Source: Lysobacter sp. yr284 (GTDB taxonomy: Bacteria; Pseudomonadota; Gammaproteobacteria; Xanthomonadales; Xanthomonadaceae). Taken from it: DNA of 64,000 nucleotides. The position numbers and the translations under genes were made by a program. Shown in pieces: positions 11,126 to 18,975 of this stretch. The stretch lies in contig NZ_FNPT01000011.1 in NCBI RefSeq assembly GCF_900107375.1, forward strand, positions 1-64,000, in the 5' to 3' direction. The notes beneath the pieces were generated by a model. That model was given only the letters and a program-made list of their open reading frames with translations. It did not search any database and was not told where the DNA came from. Position 1 is the stretch's first letter, and each line of letters opens with the position of its first letter.

Positions 11126-12781
11126 TCAATCGCCGATCGCGCGCGCCTGCAGGGTCAGTTTCTCGCGGCCGATCTTGGCGTTGTGGCGGATGTCGACCGG
11201 AAAGCCCGGGTGGAAGCGGAAGCGCTCGATGCCGGCGGTGTGCGCGTGCTGCGCGCCGATCTCGCGCAGTTGATCGACGATGCGTTCGCGCTCGCGGTTG
11301 CCGATGCGCGGCTGGTGCAGTTCCACCCACAGCAGCGGCCGCTGCGCGCCTTTCTCGCCGGTGCCGACCAGGGCGCTGCGGCGCACCTTGGGATGGGTGT
11401 TGAACACCGGTTCGACCTGCTCGGTGTACAGCGGCCCGGTCGCGGTCTCGACCCGGTGGCTCTTGCGGCCGCAGAACCACAGCCGGCCGTGTTCGTCCAG
11501 ATAACCCACATCGCCCATGCGGTGGACCACGCGCCCGCCCTCGCGGATCTTGGCCAGCCGGGTCATGTGGTCGCGATTGAAATAGGTATCGGTCGCGGTC
11601 GGCCCGGCCACGGTGATTTCGCCGACGGTGCCGGCCGCGACCAGCAGTTCGTCCGACCACCGCTCGATGGCCTCGTCGCTGACCCGGATGATGCGCACGT
11701 CGTTGCGCGCGACCGCGCGGCCGACGCAGGTGCCGGCGCCGGCCTCGGTGGCCGCGCGCGTGGACTGCAGCTCGCGGCCCTCGATCACCGCCACCGGCAG
11801 GCATTCGGTGGCGCCGTACGGGGTCCAGAACTGGGCGTCCTCGTGCATCAGCTCGCGCAGCTTCGCCACCGTGTCCGGCGGCACCGGCGCGCCGGCCGAG
11901 GTGACCCGGCGCAGCGTCGGCAGCGGCTGGCCGTGGTCGGCCAGCACCTTCATCAGCGCCGGCGAGCCGAACAGCTGGTCGCAGCCGAACCGGCGCAGCG
12001 CGTCGTGCAGCTTGCGCGGATCGGCCTGGGCCGGCCGGGTCGGGTCCATGTCCGGAATCACCGAGGTCAGGCCCAGCGCCGGGTCGAACAAGGCGAACGG
12101 CGGGAACGTCGGCAAGTCGACGCCGCCGGGCGCGATGCCGAAGGCCTCGCCCATCATCTCGATCTGGGCGACGAAGTGGCGATGGCGGAACACCACGCCC
12201 TTGGGCACGCCGGTCGAGCCGCTGGTGAACACGATCGCCGCGACTTCCTCGGCGCGTGTATCGGCCAGCTGCGAACCGGCGCCCTCGCCCGCGCGCTCGA
12301 CGCGCGCGAGCGTGTCGTCGGCGAGGAACGCACGCTTACCGGTGGTGATGCGGATCCGCGCCGACTTGGCCCAGCCCAGCGCCACGCGCGCGACGTGCGC
12401 CAGCGGAATGCCGATGAACGCCTCCGGCGCGGCTTCGTCCAGGCACTGGCGCAGGGCGCGCTTGTCGATGCCCGGATCGATCAGCACCGGCACCGCGCCG
12501 GCCTTGAACAGGGCGAACATCAGCAGGAAGAACTCGGGCGAGGGCCGCACCATGATCGCGGTGCGGGTGCCGCGGACGATGCCGCGCTTCGCCAGCCCGG
12601 CGGCGATGGCGTCGCTGCGGCGGTCGAGTTCGGCGTAGGTCAGCTCGATGTCGTAGCGCGCCAGGCCGTCGGGCCCGCGCGTGCCGGGGCAGCGCATGGC
12701 CACGCGCTGCGGCGATTGCGCGGCCAGCCGCGGCAGCGAGGCGGCGATGTTGCACGGGGCGTCGGTGGCGGCAGCGTTCAT
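11126..12781 (-). CDS. oleC: OleC, beta-lactone synthetase (AMP-forming ligase family)
   Basis: The 551-residue protein belongs to the ANL adenylating superfamily. The P-loop TSGSTGVPKG is at residues 186-195, followed by the TPYGATECLP motif and a C-terminal domain ending in the lysine-containing NAKIGREKL segment. OleC converts the syn- or anti-2-alkyl-3-hydroxyalkanoic acid from OleD into a beta-lactone using ATP. The ATG at 12781 lies 8 bases after the oleB stop, indicating tight coupling in an oleB-oleC-oleD operon. Compared with acyl-CoA synthetases the length fits, and the flanking ole genes decide the specific call. Confidence 0.93.
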   Translation of the reverse strand: MNAAATDAPCNIAASLPRLAAQSPQRVAMRCPGTRGPDGLARYDIELTYAELDRRSDAIAAGLAKRGIVRGTRTAIMVRPSPEFFLLMFALFKAGAVPVLIDPGIDKRALRQCLDEAAPEAFIGIPLAHVARVALGWAKSARIRITTGKRAFLADDTLARVERAGEGAGSQLADTRAEEVAAIVFTSGSTGVPKGVVFRHRHFVAQIEMMGEAFGIAPGGVDLPTFPPFALFDPALGLTSVIPDMDPTRPAQADPRKLHDALRRFGCDQLFGSPALMKVLADHGQPLPTLRRVTSAGAPVPPDTVAKLRELMHEDAQFWTPYGATECLPVAVIEGRELQSTRAATEAGAGTCVGRAVARNDVRIIRVSDEAIERWSDELLVAAGTVGEITVAGPTATDTYFNRDHMTRLAKIREGGRVVHRMGDVGYLDEHGRLWFCGRKSHRVETATGPLYTEQVEPVFNTHPKVRRSALVGTGEKGAQRPLLWVELHQPRIGNRERERIVDQLREIGAQHAHTAGIERFRFHPGFPVDIRHNAKIGREKLTLQARAIGD

Positions 12782-12789
12782 GAGCCGCC

Positions 12790-13692
12790 TCAGCCGAGCG
12801 GGTGGCGGTCGAGGAAGGCGCGGATCGCCGGCACCAGTTCGTCGGCCTTGTCTTCCAGCACGTAGTGGCCGGCGTCCTTGAACGCGTGCACTTCGGCCTG
12901 CGGCAGCGCGTCGGTGAAGCCCTTGAGGAAGTGGTGGTCGAAGACGAAATCGCCCAGGCCCCAGCCGATGAAGGCCGGGCGGTCGGCGTACTCGGGCAGC
13001 TTGCGGCCCATCGCCTGCACCAGCGGCCAGGCCTTGTCGCCCTCGCCCAGCGGGATGTCCTGGACGAAGCGCGAGGTGGCGATGCGGTTGGCCCACGAGT
13101 CGTACGGCGCGACATAGGCGCGGCGCACCTCGGCCGGCATCGGCTTGCTCACGCCCAGGCGCGCGGCACCGCCGGCGAAAGCGTTGAGGCCGCGGATCAG
13201 GCCGGTGCCGAGCGAGGAATCGCGGCCCAGGCGCAGGCGCTTGGGCAACGGCTTGGCCGCCGGCAGCGGGAACGCGCCGGTGTTGGTGATCACCAGCCGC
13301 TTGATCTGGTCGGAGTGCTTCAGGCCCCAGCCGAAGCCGATGCCGCCGCCCCAGTCGTGCACGGCCAGCGTCATCGGGCCGTCGATGCCCAAGTGCCTGA
13401 GCAGCGTCTCGACGTCGTCGACGCGCGATTGCAGGGTGTATTCGTAGCCGGCGTCGTCGGGCTTGTCGGACAGGCCCATGCCGACGTGGTCGGGGACGAT
13501 GCAGCGGTAGCGGTCGTGCAGGCCCAGCACCAGCTTGCGCCAGTAATAGCTCCACGACGGGTTGCCGTGCAGCATCACCACGACTTCGCCGTCGCGCGGG
13601 CCCTGGTCGAGATAGCTCAGGCCGATGCCCGGGCGGACCTGGAAACGCTGCGGCTGGAACGGGTAGTCGGGGAAGCGGGAGCTGGACGTCAT
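12790..13692 (-). CDS. oleB: OleB, beta-lactone decarboxylase (alpha/beta hydrolase, haloalkane-dehalogenase-like)
   Basis: The 300-residue alpha/beta hydrolase has the oxyanion region HGNPSWSYYWRKL from residue 42 and the nucleophile elbow VHDWGG with Asp113, characteristic of the haloalkane-dehalogenase/OleB group. The catalytic His lies in the AGHYVLED segment near the C-terminus. OleB removes CO2 from the beta-lactone made by OleC to give a cis-olefin. It is the first gene of the minus-strand operon. Neither the region upstream (13693-14137) nor the rest of the window holds an OleA thiolase, so the Claisen-condensing enzyme must be encoded elsewhere. The start at 13692 fits the family N-terminus; its ribosome site is weak. 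Confidence 0.92.
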   Translation of the reverse strand: MTSSSRFPDYPFQPQRFQVRPGIGLSYLDQGPRDGEVVVMLHGNPSWSYYWRKLVLGLHDRYRCIVPDHVGMGLSDKPDDAGYEYTLQSRVDDVETLLRHLGIDGPMTLAVHDWGGGIGFGWGLKHSDQIKRLVITNTGAFPLPAAKPLPKRLRLGRDSSLGTGLIRGLNAFAGGAARLGVSKPMPAEVRRAYVAPYDSWANRIATSRFVQDIPLGEGDKAWPLVQAMGRKLPEYADRPAFIGWGLGDFVFDHHFLKGFTDALPQAEVHAFKDAGHYVLEDKADELVPAIRAFLDRHPLG

Positions 13693-13821
13693 CGGGGGCT
13701 CGGTGGCGGCGCGCCTCGCGGGCGGGCCTGGCGGACAGGCCGCCATTATCGGGTGCCGGGGCCGGATGGGGAATTTTTGCGGCCTGCGGCGGCCAAATCC
13801 TCCGCGCCGGCCCCTGGCCCC

Positions 13822-13910
13822 CTGTAGGAGCGGCGCAAGCCGCGACCGCGAACTCCGGCGCCCGGCGCGAGACCGATGCCCCGCGGTCGCGGCTCGCGCC
13901 GCTCCTGCAG
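13822..13910. repeat. Family A palindromic element upstream of oleB
   Basis: Inverted arms at 13822-13850 and 13882-13910. An additional solitary arm of the same family, with CTGCAGGAGCTGCGCGAG, follows at 13957-13986. Confidence 0.85.
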
Positions 13911-14042
13911 ACAGCCCTTGCAGGACCGCCGGCGCTGGCGAAGCGGCCCGCAGCTTCTGCAGGAGCTGCGCGAGCCGCGACCGCGGCGCGCCGGTCTCGC
14001 CCCGCCTCTTCAACCAGCCCGCGCGAATCCAGCCGCGATCGC

Positions 14043-14065
14043 AACAAAACCTATCGTTTGAACAT
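14043..14065 (+). promoter_or_regulatory. Candidate promoter/operator motif, copy 1
   Basis: The sequence AACAAAACCTA, then five variable bases, then TGAACAT. An identical 18-of-18 match with the same spacing lies upstream of the TonB receptor gene at 18772-18794. TATCGT at 14052-14057 could serve as a -10 box (TAnnnT). It is about 75 bases before the CitE-like start. Function is inferred from duplication and position only. Confidence 0.45.
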
Positions 14066-14137
14066 GCCGCCCCTGTGCCGATGCCCGCGAACGCTTGCCG
14101 CACACTCGCCGGACCATGAATGCCGCCCCGTCCCGCC

Positions 14138-14992
14138 ATGCGTAGCAAGCTGTTCGTCCCGGGCGCGCGGCCGGAGCTGTTCGACAAGGCCCTGGCCGGC
14201 GCCGCCGACGCCCTGTCCTTCGACCTGGAGGACGCGGTCGCGCCCGAGCGCAAGGCCGCCGCGCGCGTGGCGGTGGCCGCGTTCCTGGCCTCCCCGGCCG
14301 CCGCGGCCTCGCCCAAGCTGATGATCGTGCGGGTCAACGCGCCCGGCAGCGAACACTTCGCCGCCGACCTGGCCGCGGTCGCGCGCGAGGGCGCCGACCT
14401 GATCAACCTGCCCAAGATCGAATCGGCCGACGCCCTGCACGACGCGGTCGCGGCGCTGGAACGGGCCGAGGCGCGCAACGGCGTGGTCCGGCCGATCGGC
14501 CTGCTGGTCAACATCGAGACCCCGCGCGCGCTGCGCGCCGCCGCCGCGATCGCCGCCGCGCACCCGCGCGTGGCCGGGCTGCAGCTCGGCCTGGCCGACC
14601 TGTTCGAGGCCCAGGGCATCGCCCGCGACGACCGCGCCAACGTCCACGCCGCGCTGTTCGCCGTGCGCATGGCCGCGGCCGAGGCCGGGGTGTTCGCGCT
14701 CGACGGCGCCTACGCCGAGCTGCACGACGAGGCCGGCTACTTCGACGAAGCGCTGGCCGCCAAGCGCCTGGGCTTCCTCGGCAAGACCTGCCTGCACCCG
14801 CGCCAGGTCGGGCTGGCCAACCGCGCCTTCGCCGCCGGCGCCGACGAACTCGAGCGCGCGCGGCGGATCGTCGACGCGGCGCAGACCGCCGCCGACGGCG
14901 GCCGCGGCGTGTTCGTGGTCGATGGGCGCATGATCGACCGGCCGTTCCTCAAGCGCGCGCAGGCCCTGCTCGCGACCGCGGAACGGCCGTGA
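14138..14992 (+). CDS. HpcH/HpaI aldolase / citrate lyase beta-subunit-like protein (CitE family)
   Basis: The 284-residue protein has the CitE-type TIM barrel. It opens with MRSKLFVPG and the early DLEDAV metal/CoA-ester region, followed by the NLPKIES segment, the LLVNIETPRAL glutamate strand and GKTCLHPRQV near the end. Such stand-alone CitE-like enzymes cleave or form C-C bonds of CoA thioesters such as malyl-, citramalyl- or 3-hydroxyacyl-CoA. The ATG at 14138 is chosen because it starts the conserved strand; an ATG at 14120 is also in frame. A CaiB/BaiF CoA transferase at 28051 may supply the CoA ester, but this link is inferred. It precedes the symporter gene on the same strand. Confidence 0.85.
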   Translation: MRSKLFVPGARPELFDKALAGAADALSFDLEDAVAPERKAAARVAVAAFLASPAAAASPKLMIVRVNAPGSEHFAADLAAVAREGADLINLPKIESADALHDAVAALERAEARNGVVRPIGLLVNIETPRALRAAAAIAAAHPRVAGLQLGLADLFEAQGIARDDRANVHAALFAVRMAAAEAGVFALDGAYAELHDEAGYFDEALAAKRLGFLGKTCLHPRQVGLANRAFAAGADELERARRIVDAAQTAADGGRGVFVVDGRMIDRPFLKRAQALLATAERP

Positions 14993-15068
14993 GCGGCCGC
15001 GGCGCGGGCGCCGCGGCACCATGGCGCGGCGCATGCGGCGCCGCGCAGCGTTGAGGGGACGGGAGCGG

Positions 15069-17618
15069 ATGTCGCAGCAGTCGCAGTCGGTGGTAGGGGA
15101 ACAACGCGCGCAGACCGTGCGCGCAGCGATCGCGGGCTCGCCGCGCAGGATTGCGCGGCACGCGAGTGCGCGGTGGGCGATCGCGCGGCGGGTGTGCGCA
15201 CTGGCGCTGTGGGCCGTGCTGCTGGCGTTGGCCGCGCCGCTGCAGGCCGAACCGCTGACGCCGCTGCGCAGCGTCGCCTTGCCGGCGCTGCCGGCCGATA
15301 CGCTGATCGGCGCGGCCCAGCTCGACGGCGCCACCGTCGCCATCGCCGCCAACGGCGCCTGGCGCCTGGATCCGGGCGCGAGCCGATGGCGCGCACTGCG
15401 CACCGATGCGAAGACGCCGCCGCGCAGCATCGTCGGCGACGGCCAGCGCGCGTTCGCGCTGTCCGCCGGCGGCGCGGTGGCGCGGCTGCAGGCCGACCCG
15501 CAGCGCCTGCAGGCGCTGGCGTTGCCGGCCCTGCCCGAAGCCTTGCGCAACGCCGTCGCGGCGTGGTCGGCCGACACCTTCTACCTCGCCGGCCTCGGCG
15601 CCGACGGCGCGCCGCGGCTGTACCAGCGCCCGCTCGCCGACGACCGCGTCGGCTGGGCCGCGGCCCATGCCTGGAACGGGGCCGGCGCACCGCGCAGCCT
15701 GCTGTTCCAGACCCGGTCGCTGTTCCTGGTGCTCGCCGATCCCGCCGGCGGCGGCGACCGCCTGCTGCGCTGGACGCCGGGCCAACCGGCCTGGAGCGAC
15801 GCCGGCCCGGTGCCGGGCCAGGTGCCCGCCGGCGCCGGCCGCGCCACCGGCCAGGCCCACCTGCTGATGCCGGTGCAGCCGAGCGCGCACGCGCCGGCGC
15901 GGCTGATGACCTACCAGACCATCACCGCCGCCTGGGCCGAACTGCCCGGCGCGCAGGTCCCGGCCGACGCGCTCGCCACCGCCGTCTGGCCCGACGGCCT
16001 GATGTGGGCGCGCGCCGACGGCGCGCGGACCCACTTCGCCGCCGCGCAGATCCAGTCCAGCAAGCTGCGCCTGCACTGGCTGGACTGGGTGGTGATCGTG
16101 GTCTACCTCGCCGGCATGATCGGCATCGGCCTGTATTTCTACCTGCGCGAGAAGCGCGGCAACACCGACAGCTTCTTCGTCGGCGGCCGCAGCATCCCGT
16201 TCTGGGCCGCCGGCATCAGCCTGTACGCGGCCAACACCAGCTCGATCAGCTTCATCGCCATCCCGGCCAAGGCCTTCGAGACCAACTGGCAGTACATGGC
16301 CAACAACGTCATCGCCGTGTTCGGGCTGGTGTTCGTGGCGATCTGGGTGGTGCCCTTGCTGCGCCGGCTCGACCTGATGTCGGTGTTCTCGTACCTGGAA
16401 ACCCGCTTCCACCCGGCCATCCGCATGCTCGCCAGCGCCTTGTGCGTGTTCGTGCAGATCGGCAGCCGCATGAGCGTGATCCTGTTCCTGCCGGCGCTGG
16501 CGATCGCCACCATCACCGGCATCAGCGTGTTCTGGAGCGTGCTGCTGATGGGCGGCTTCACCATCGTCTACACCGCGATGGGCGGGATGAAGGCGGTGAT
16601 CTGGACCGACTTCGTCCAGGTCATCGTCAAGATGGGCGGCGCGATCTTCGCCATCGGCTTCATGATCTGGGGCCTGCGCGGCGGCTTCGATCAGTTCTGG
16701 TCCACGGCGATGGCCGAAGGCAAGATGCACACCTTCGACTTCAGCTTCGACCTGACCCGCGCCACCGTGTGGGGCTTCGTGTTCCTGGTCCTGTTCGAAG
16801 TGGTGCTGACCTTCCCCAAGGACCAGGTGCTGATGCAGCGCACCTTGTCGACCCGCTCCGACAAGGAGGCCGGGCGCTCGATCTGGGCGTTCGCGGCGAT
16901 CATGATTCCCGGCGGCATCGTCTTCTACACCATCGGCACCGCGATGTTCGTGTACTACCGCGAGCATCCCGAGCGCATGAACCCTTTGCTGCCGATCGAT
17001 GCGACCTTCCCGATGTTCATCGCCGCCGAACTGCCGGTGGGCGTGACCGGGCTCATCATCGCCGGCATCTTCGCCGCGGCGATGGCGACGCTGTCGGGGA
17101 TCATGAACTCGGTGGCGACGCTGATCTCGGTGGACTTCTACGAGAAGCTGCACAAGGGCCACACGCCGCAGCAGAGCGTGCGCTTCGCCGAACTGATGAC
17201 CGTGGTGGTGGGGCTGATCGGCATCGGCGCGGCGCTGCTGCTGTCGAAGTTCGACATCCACTCGCTGTTCGACGTGTCGATCGAGCTGGCCGGCCTGCTC
17301 GGCGGCGGCTTCGCCGGCGCCTACACCCTGGGCATGTTCACCCGCCGCGCCAACTGGCAGGGCGTGGCGATCGGGATCGGCGCGAGCGTGGTGCTGACGT
17401 TGGCAATCTGGACGCTGCGGGCGGTGCATCCGTATTACTACCTGGCGATCTCGATCGCGCTGTGCATCGCGATCGGCTACGTGGCGAGCCTGTTCTTCCC
17501 GGCGCCGACGCAATCGCTGGACGGCCTGACGATTTATCGCGACAAGCCCTCGTCCGCCCCTGCGGGGCGCCCTCTCCCGCAAGCGGGAGAAGGAACAGCG
17601 GGCAATGAACAGGTGTGA
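15069..17618 (+). CDS. Sodium:solute symporter (SSS family) with N-terminal periplasmic beta-propeller-like domain
   Basis: The 849-residue protein has three parts. A signal or membrane segment lies at about residues 42-60, ending LAAPLQA. A periplasmic region of about 275 residues follows, with short repeated Trp/Arg-containing strand motifs (GAWRLDPGASRWRAL, LLRWTPGQPAWSD) suggestive of a Kelch or NanM-like propeller. From about residue 337 there is a full SSS transporter core (YLAGMIGIGLYFYLREKR, FFVGGRSIPFWAAGIS, multiple membrane helices). SSS proteins import sugars, sialic acids or carboxylates with Na+. A periplasmic propeller fused to SSS suggests ligand capture or anomer conversion before uptake; this is inference. 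The last 22 residues are encoded by an intergenic palindrome-type sequence. The ATG at 15069 is preferred over 15021 because of the GGGAGCGG just upstream. Confidence 0.85.
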   Translation: MSQQSQSVVGEQRAQTVRAAIAGSPRRIARHASARWAIARRVCALALWAVLLALAAPLQAEPLTPLRSVALPALPADTLIGAAQLDGATVAIAANGAWRLDPGASRWRALRTDAKTPPRSIVGDGQRAFALSAGGAVARLQADPQRLQALALPALPEALRNAVAAWSADTFYLAGLGADGAPRLYQRPLADDRVGWAAAHAWNGAGAPRSLLFQTRSLFLVLADPAGGGDRLLRWTPGQPAWSDAGPVPGQVPAGAGRATGQAHLLMPVQPSAHAPARLMTYQTITAAWAELPGAQVPADALATAVWPDGLMWARADGARTHFAAAQIQSSKLRLHWLDWVVIVVYLAGMIGIGLYFYLREKRGNTDSFFVGGRSIPFWAAGISLYAANTSSISFIAIPAKAFETNWQYMANNVIAVFGLVFVAIWVVPLLRRLDLMSVFSYLETRFHPAIRMLASALCVFVQIGSRMSVILFLPALAIATITGISVFWSVLLMGGFTIVYTAMGGMKAVIWTDFVQVIVKMGGAIFAIGFMIWGLRGGFDQFWSTAMAEGKMHTFDFSFDLTRATVWGFVFLVLFEVVLTFPKDQVLMQRTLSTRSDKEAGRSIWAFAAIMIPGGIVFYTIGTAMFVYYREHPERMNPLLPIDATFPMFIAAELPVGVTGLIIAGIFAAAMATLSGIMNSVATLISVDFYEKLHKGHTPQQSVRFAELMTVVVGLIGIGAALLLSKFDIHSLFDVSIELAGLLGGGFAGAYTLGMFTRRANWQGVAIGIGASVVLTLAIWTLRAVHPYYYLAISIALCIAIGYVASLFFPAPTQSLDGLTIYRDKPSSAPAGRPLPQAGEGTAGNEQV

Positions 17619-17735
17619 AGCCTTCTTTCGCTTGCGCAAGCGTCAGGGCCGCCCCCTGCCCCCAACGGTGACCAATGGACGTAGCCCCACCCACCCGCCT
17701 GAGGTAGCGTTGCCCGACAACGAACGCGAGCCGCC

Positions 17736-18629
17736 GTGGAAACCCAGTTCCTCAACACCTTCGTCACCATCGTCGACCAAGGCTCGATGGCCGCCGCCGC
17801 GCGCGTGCTCGGCATCACCCCGGCCGCGGTCGCGCAGCAGATCCGCACCCTGGAACGCGAGATCGGCGCGCCGCTGATCGCGCGCGTCGGCCGCACCGTC
17901 AGCGTCACCGAGGAAGGCGCGCGGATCCTGCCGCGCACGCGCGAGCTGCTGCGCAACGTCGCCGACCTGCGCAGCGTCGCCACCGAAAGCGAAATCGCCG
18001 GCGAACTCCGCCTGGGCGCCTGCCCGACCGCGCTCGCCGGCATCCTGCCCGACGTGCTCGCGCGCATGGTCGAGACCTTCCCGCAGATCAACGTCTTCAT
18101 CAAGCCGGGCTATTCGGCCGATCTCTACCATGCGGTCGAGCAAGGCGACCTGGACGCGGCGATCGTGCTGCAGGCGCCGTTCCCGCTGCCCAAGACCTGC
18201 GAATGGCAGCTGCTGCGCGAAGAGCCGCTGATCGTGCTGGCGCCGGCGCACCTGGCCGACCGCGATCCGCACGAACTGCTCGCCACCCAGCCGCTGATCC
18301 GCTACGACCGCCACCAGTGGGGCGGCCGCCAGGCCGAGGAATACCTGCGAGCGCAGCGCATCGTCCCGCGCGAGCGCTTCGAGCTCAACGCGCTCAACGC
18401 CATCGCGGTGATGGTCGACCGCGGCCTGGGCGTGTCGCTGGTACCCGACTGGGCGCAGCCCTGGCCCGAAGGCCTCAAGCTCGCGCGCATCGCGCTGCCC
18501 GACGCCTCGGCCAAGCGCTGCATCGGCATCGTCTGGTCGCGCTCCAGCGTGCGCGTGCGCCTGGTGACCGTGCTGCTGCAGGAGAGCAAGAAAGCCATGC
18601 AACAGCGAAACGGCCCCAAGCCCCTGTAG
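17736..18629 (+). CDS. LysR-family transcriptional regulator
   Basis: The 297-residue protein has an N-terminal winged helix-turn-helix (about residues 1-60; the HTH lies around GSMAAAARVLGITPAAVAQQIRTLE). A LysR substrate-binding domain of two Rossmann-like lobes follows (ELRLGACPTALAGILPDVL; GLGVSLVPDWAQ). It starts with GTG at 17736. The conserved domain ends around residue 285, and the last residues (NGPKPL) plus the TAG stop fall in a family A repeat beginning at 18624. It sits between the symporter and the TonB receptor genes, so it is the natural candidate regulator of the locus; its ligand is unknown. Confidence 0.9.
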   Translation: METQFLNTFVTIVDQGSMAAAARVLGITPAAVAQQIRTLEREIGAPLIARVGRTVSVTEEGARILPRTRELLRNVADLRSVATESEIAGELRLGACPTALAGILPDVLARMVETFPQINVFIKPGYSADLYHAVEQGDLDAAIVLQAPFPLPKTCEWQLLREEPLIVLAPAHLADRDPHELLATQPLIRYDRHQWGGRQAEEYLRAQRIVPRERFELNALNAIAVMVDRGLGVSLVPDWAQPWPEGLKLARIALPDASAKRCIGIVWSRSSVRVRLVTVLLQESKKAMQQRNGPKPL

Positions 18630-18713
18630 GAGCGGCGCGAGCCGCGACCGCGAAACCGCGCTTACGACGCAACCGTGCGAGCCCTCGGTCGCAGCTTGCG
18701 CAGCTCCCACACT
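18624..18713. repeat. Family A element that supplies the stop codon of the LysR gene
   Basis: The arm beginning CTGTAGGAGCGGCGCGAGCC includes the TAG at 18627-18629 used by the LysR frame. The inverted arm is degenerate (CGGTCGCAGCTTGCGCAGCT). Confidence 0.8.
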
Positions 18714-18975
18714 CGGAAACGAAACTCCGTCGTTTTGCCGCAGCGCAACAAGAAAACCTGACGCGTCACCCAACAAAACCTAGCCTGTGAACATAGCGCG
18801 CAGCGGTTCTACGCCTGCAGGCGAACGCATAGTCTCGCCAGCATCCGGAGATCGCGCGATGTCGGGGACGTCGCCACAGGGACGCGGCCACGCTGCCGTC
18901 GGGCCAATGCCGGACAGATGCGCGAGGCCGTCCGCGGCGCGCGCCGGCCTTCGCACCACCACGACGGAACCGAAC
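18630..18975. other. Promoter region of the TonB-dependent receptor gene
   Basis: No gene is visible in this 346-base gap. It contains the rest of a family A element, an AAGAAAACCTGACGCG stretch at about 18749 that resembles part of the downstream motif, the perfect 23-base motif at 18772-18794, and then GC-rich leader sequence. Confidence 0.75.
18772..18794 (+). promoter_or_regulatory. Candidate promoter/operator motif, copy 2
   Basis: AACAAAACCTA, five variable bases, TGAACAT: all 18 fixed positions match the copy at 14043-14065. TAGCCT at 18781-18786 could be the -10 box. The motif is about 180 bases before the TonB receptor start. Confidence 0.45.

Larger units (their letters stand above)
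13693..14137. other. Divergent intergenic region between oleB and the CitE-like gene
   Basis: No gene is visible. It holds a family A inverted pair (13822-13910), a further degenerate family A arm (13957-13986), and an AT-richer promoter-like stretch from about 14040 that includes the 23-base motif described separately. Confidence 0.8.

Noticed and set aside
13693-14137. A missing or degraded oleA upstream of oleB
   Set aside because: No thiolase motif or remnant is readable on either strand. The space is repeats and promoter sequence.
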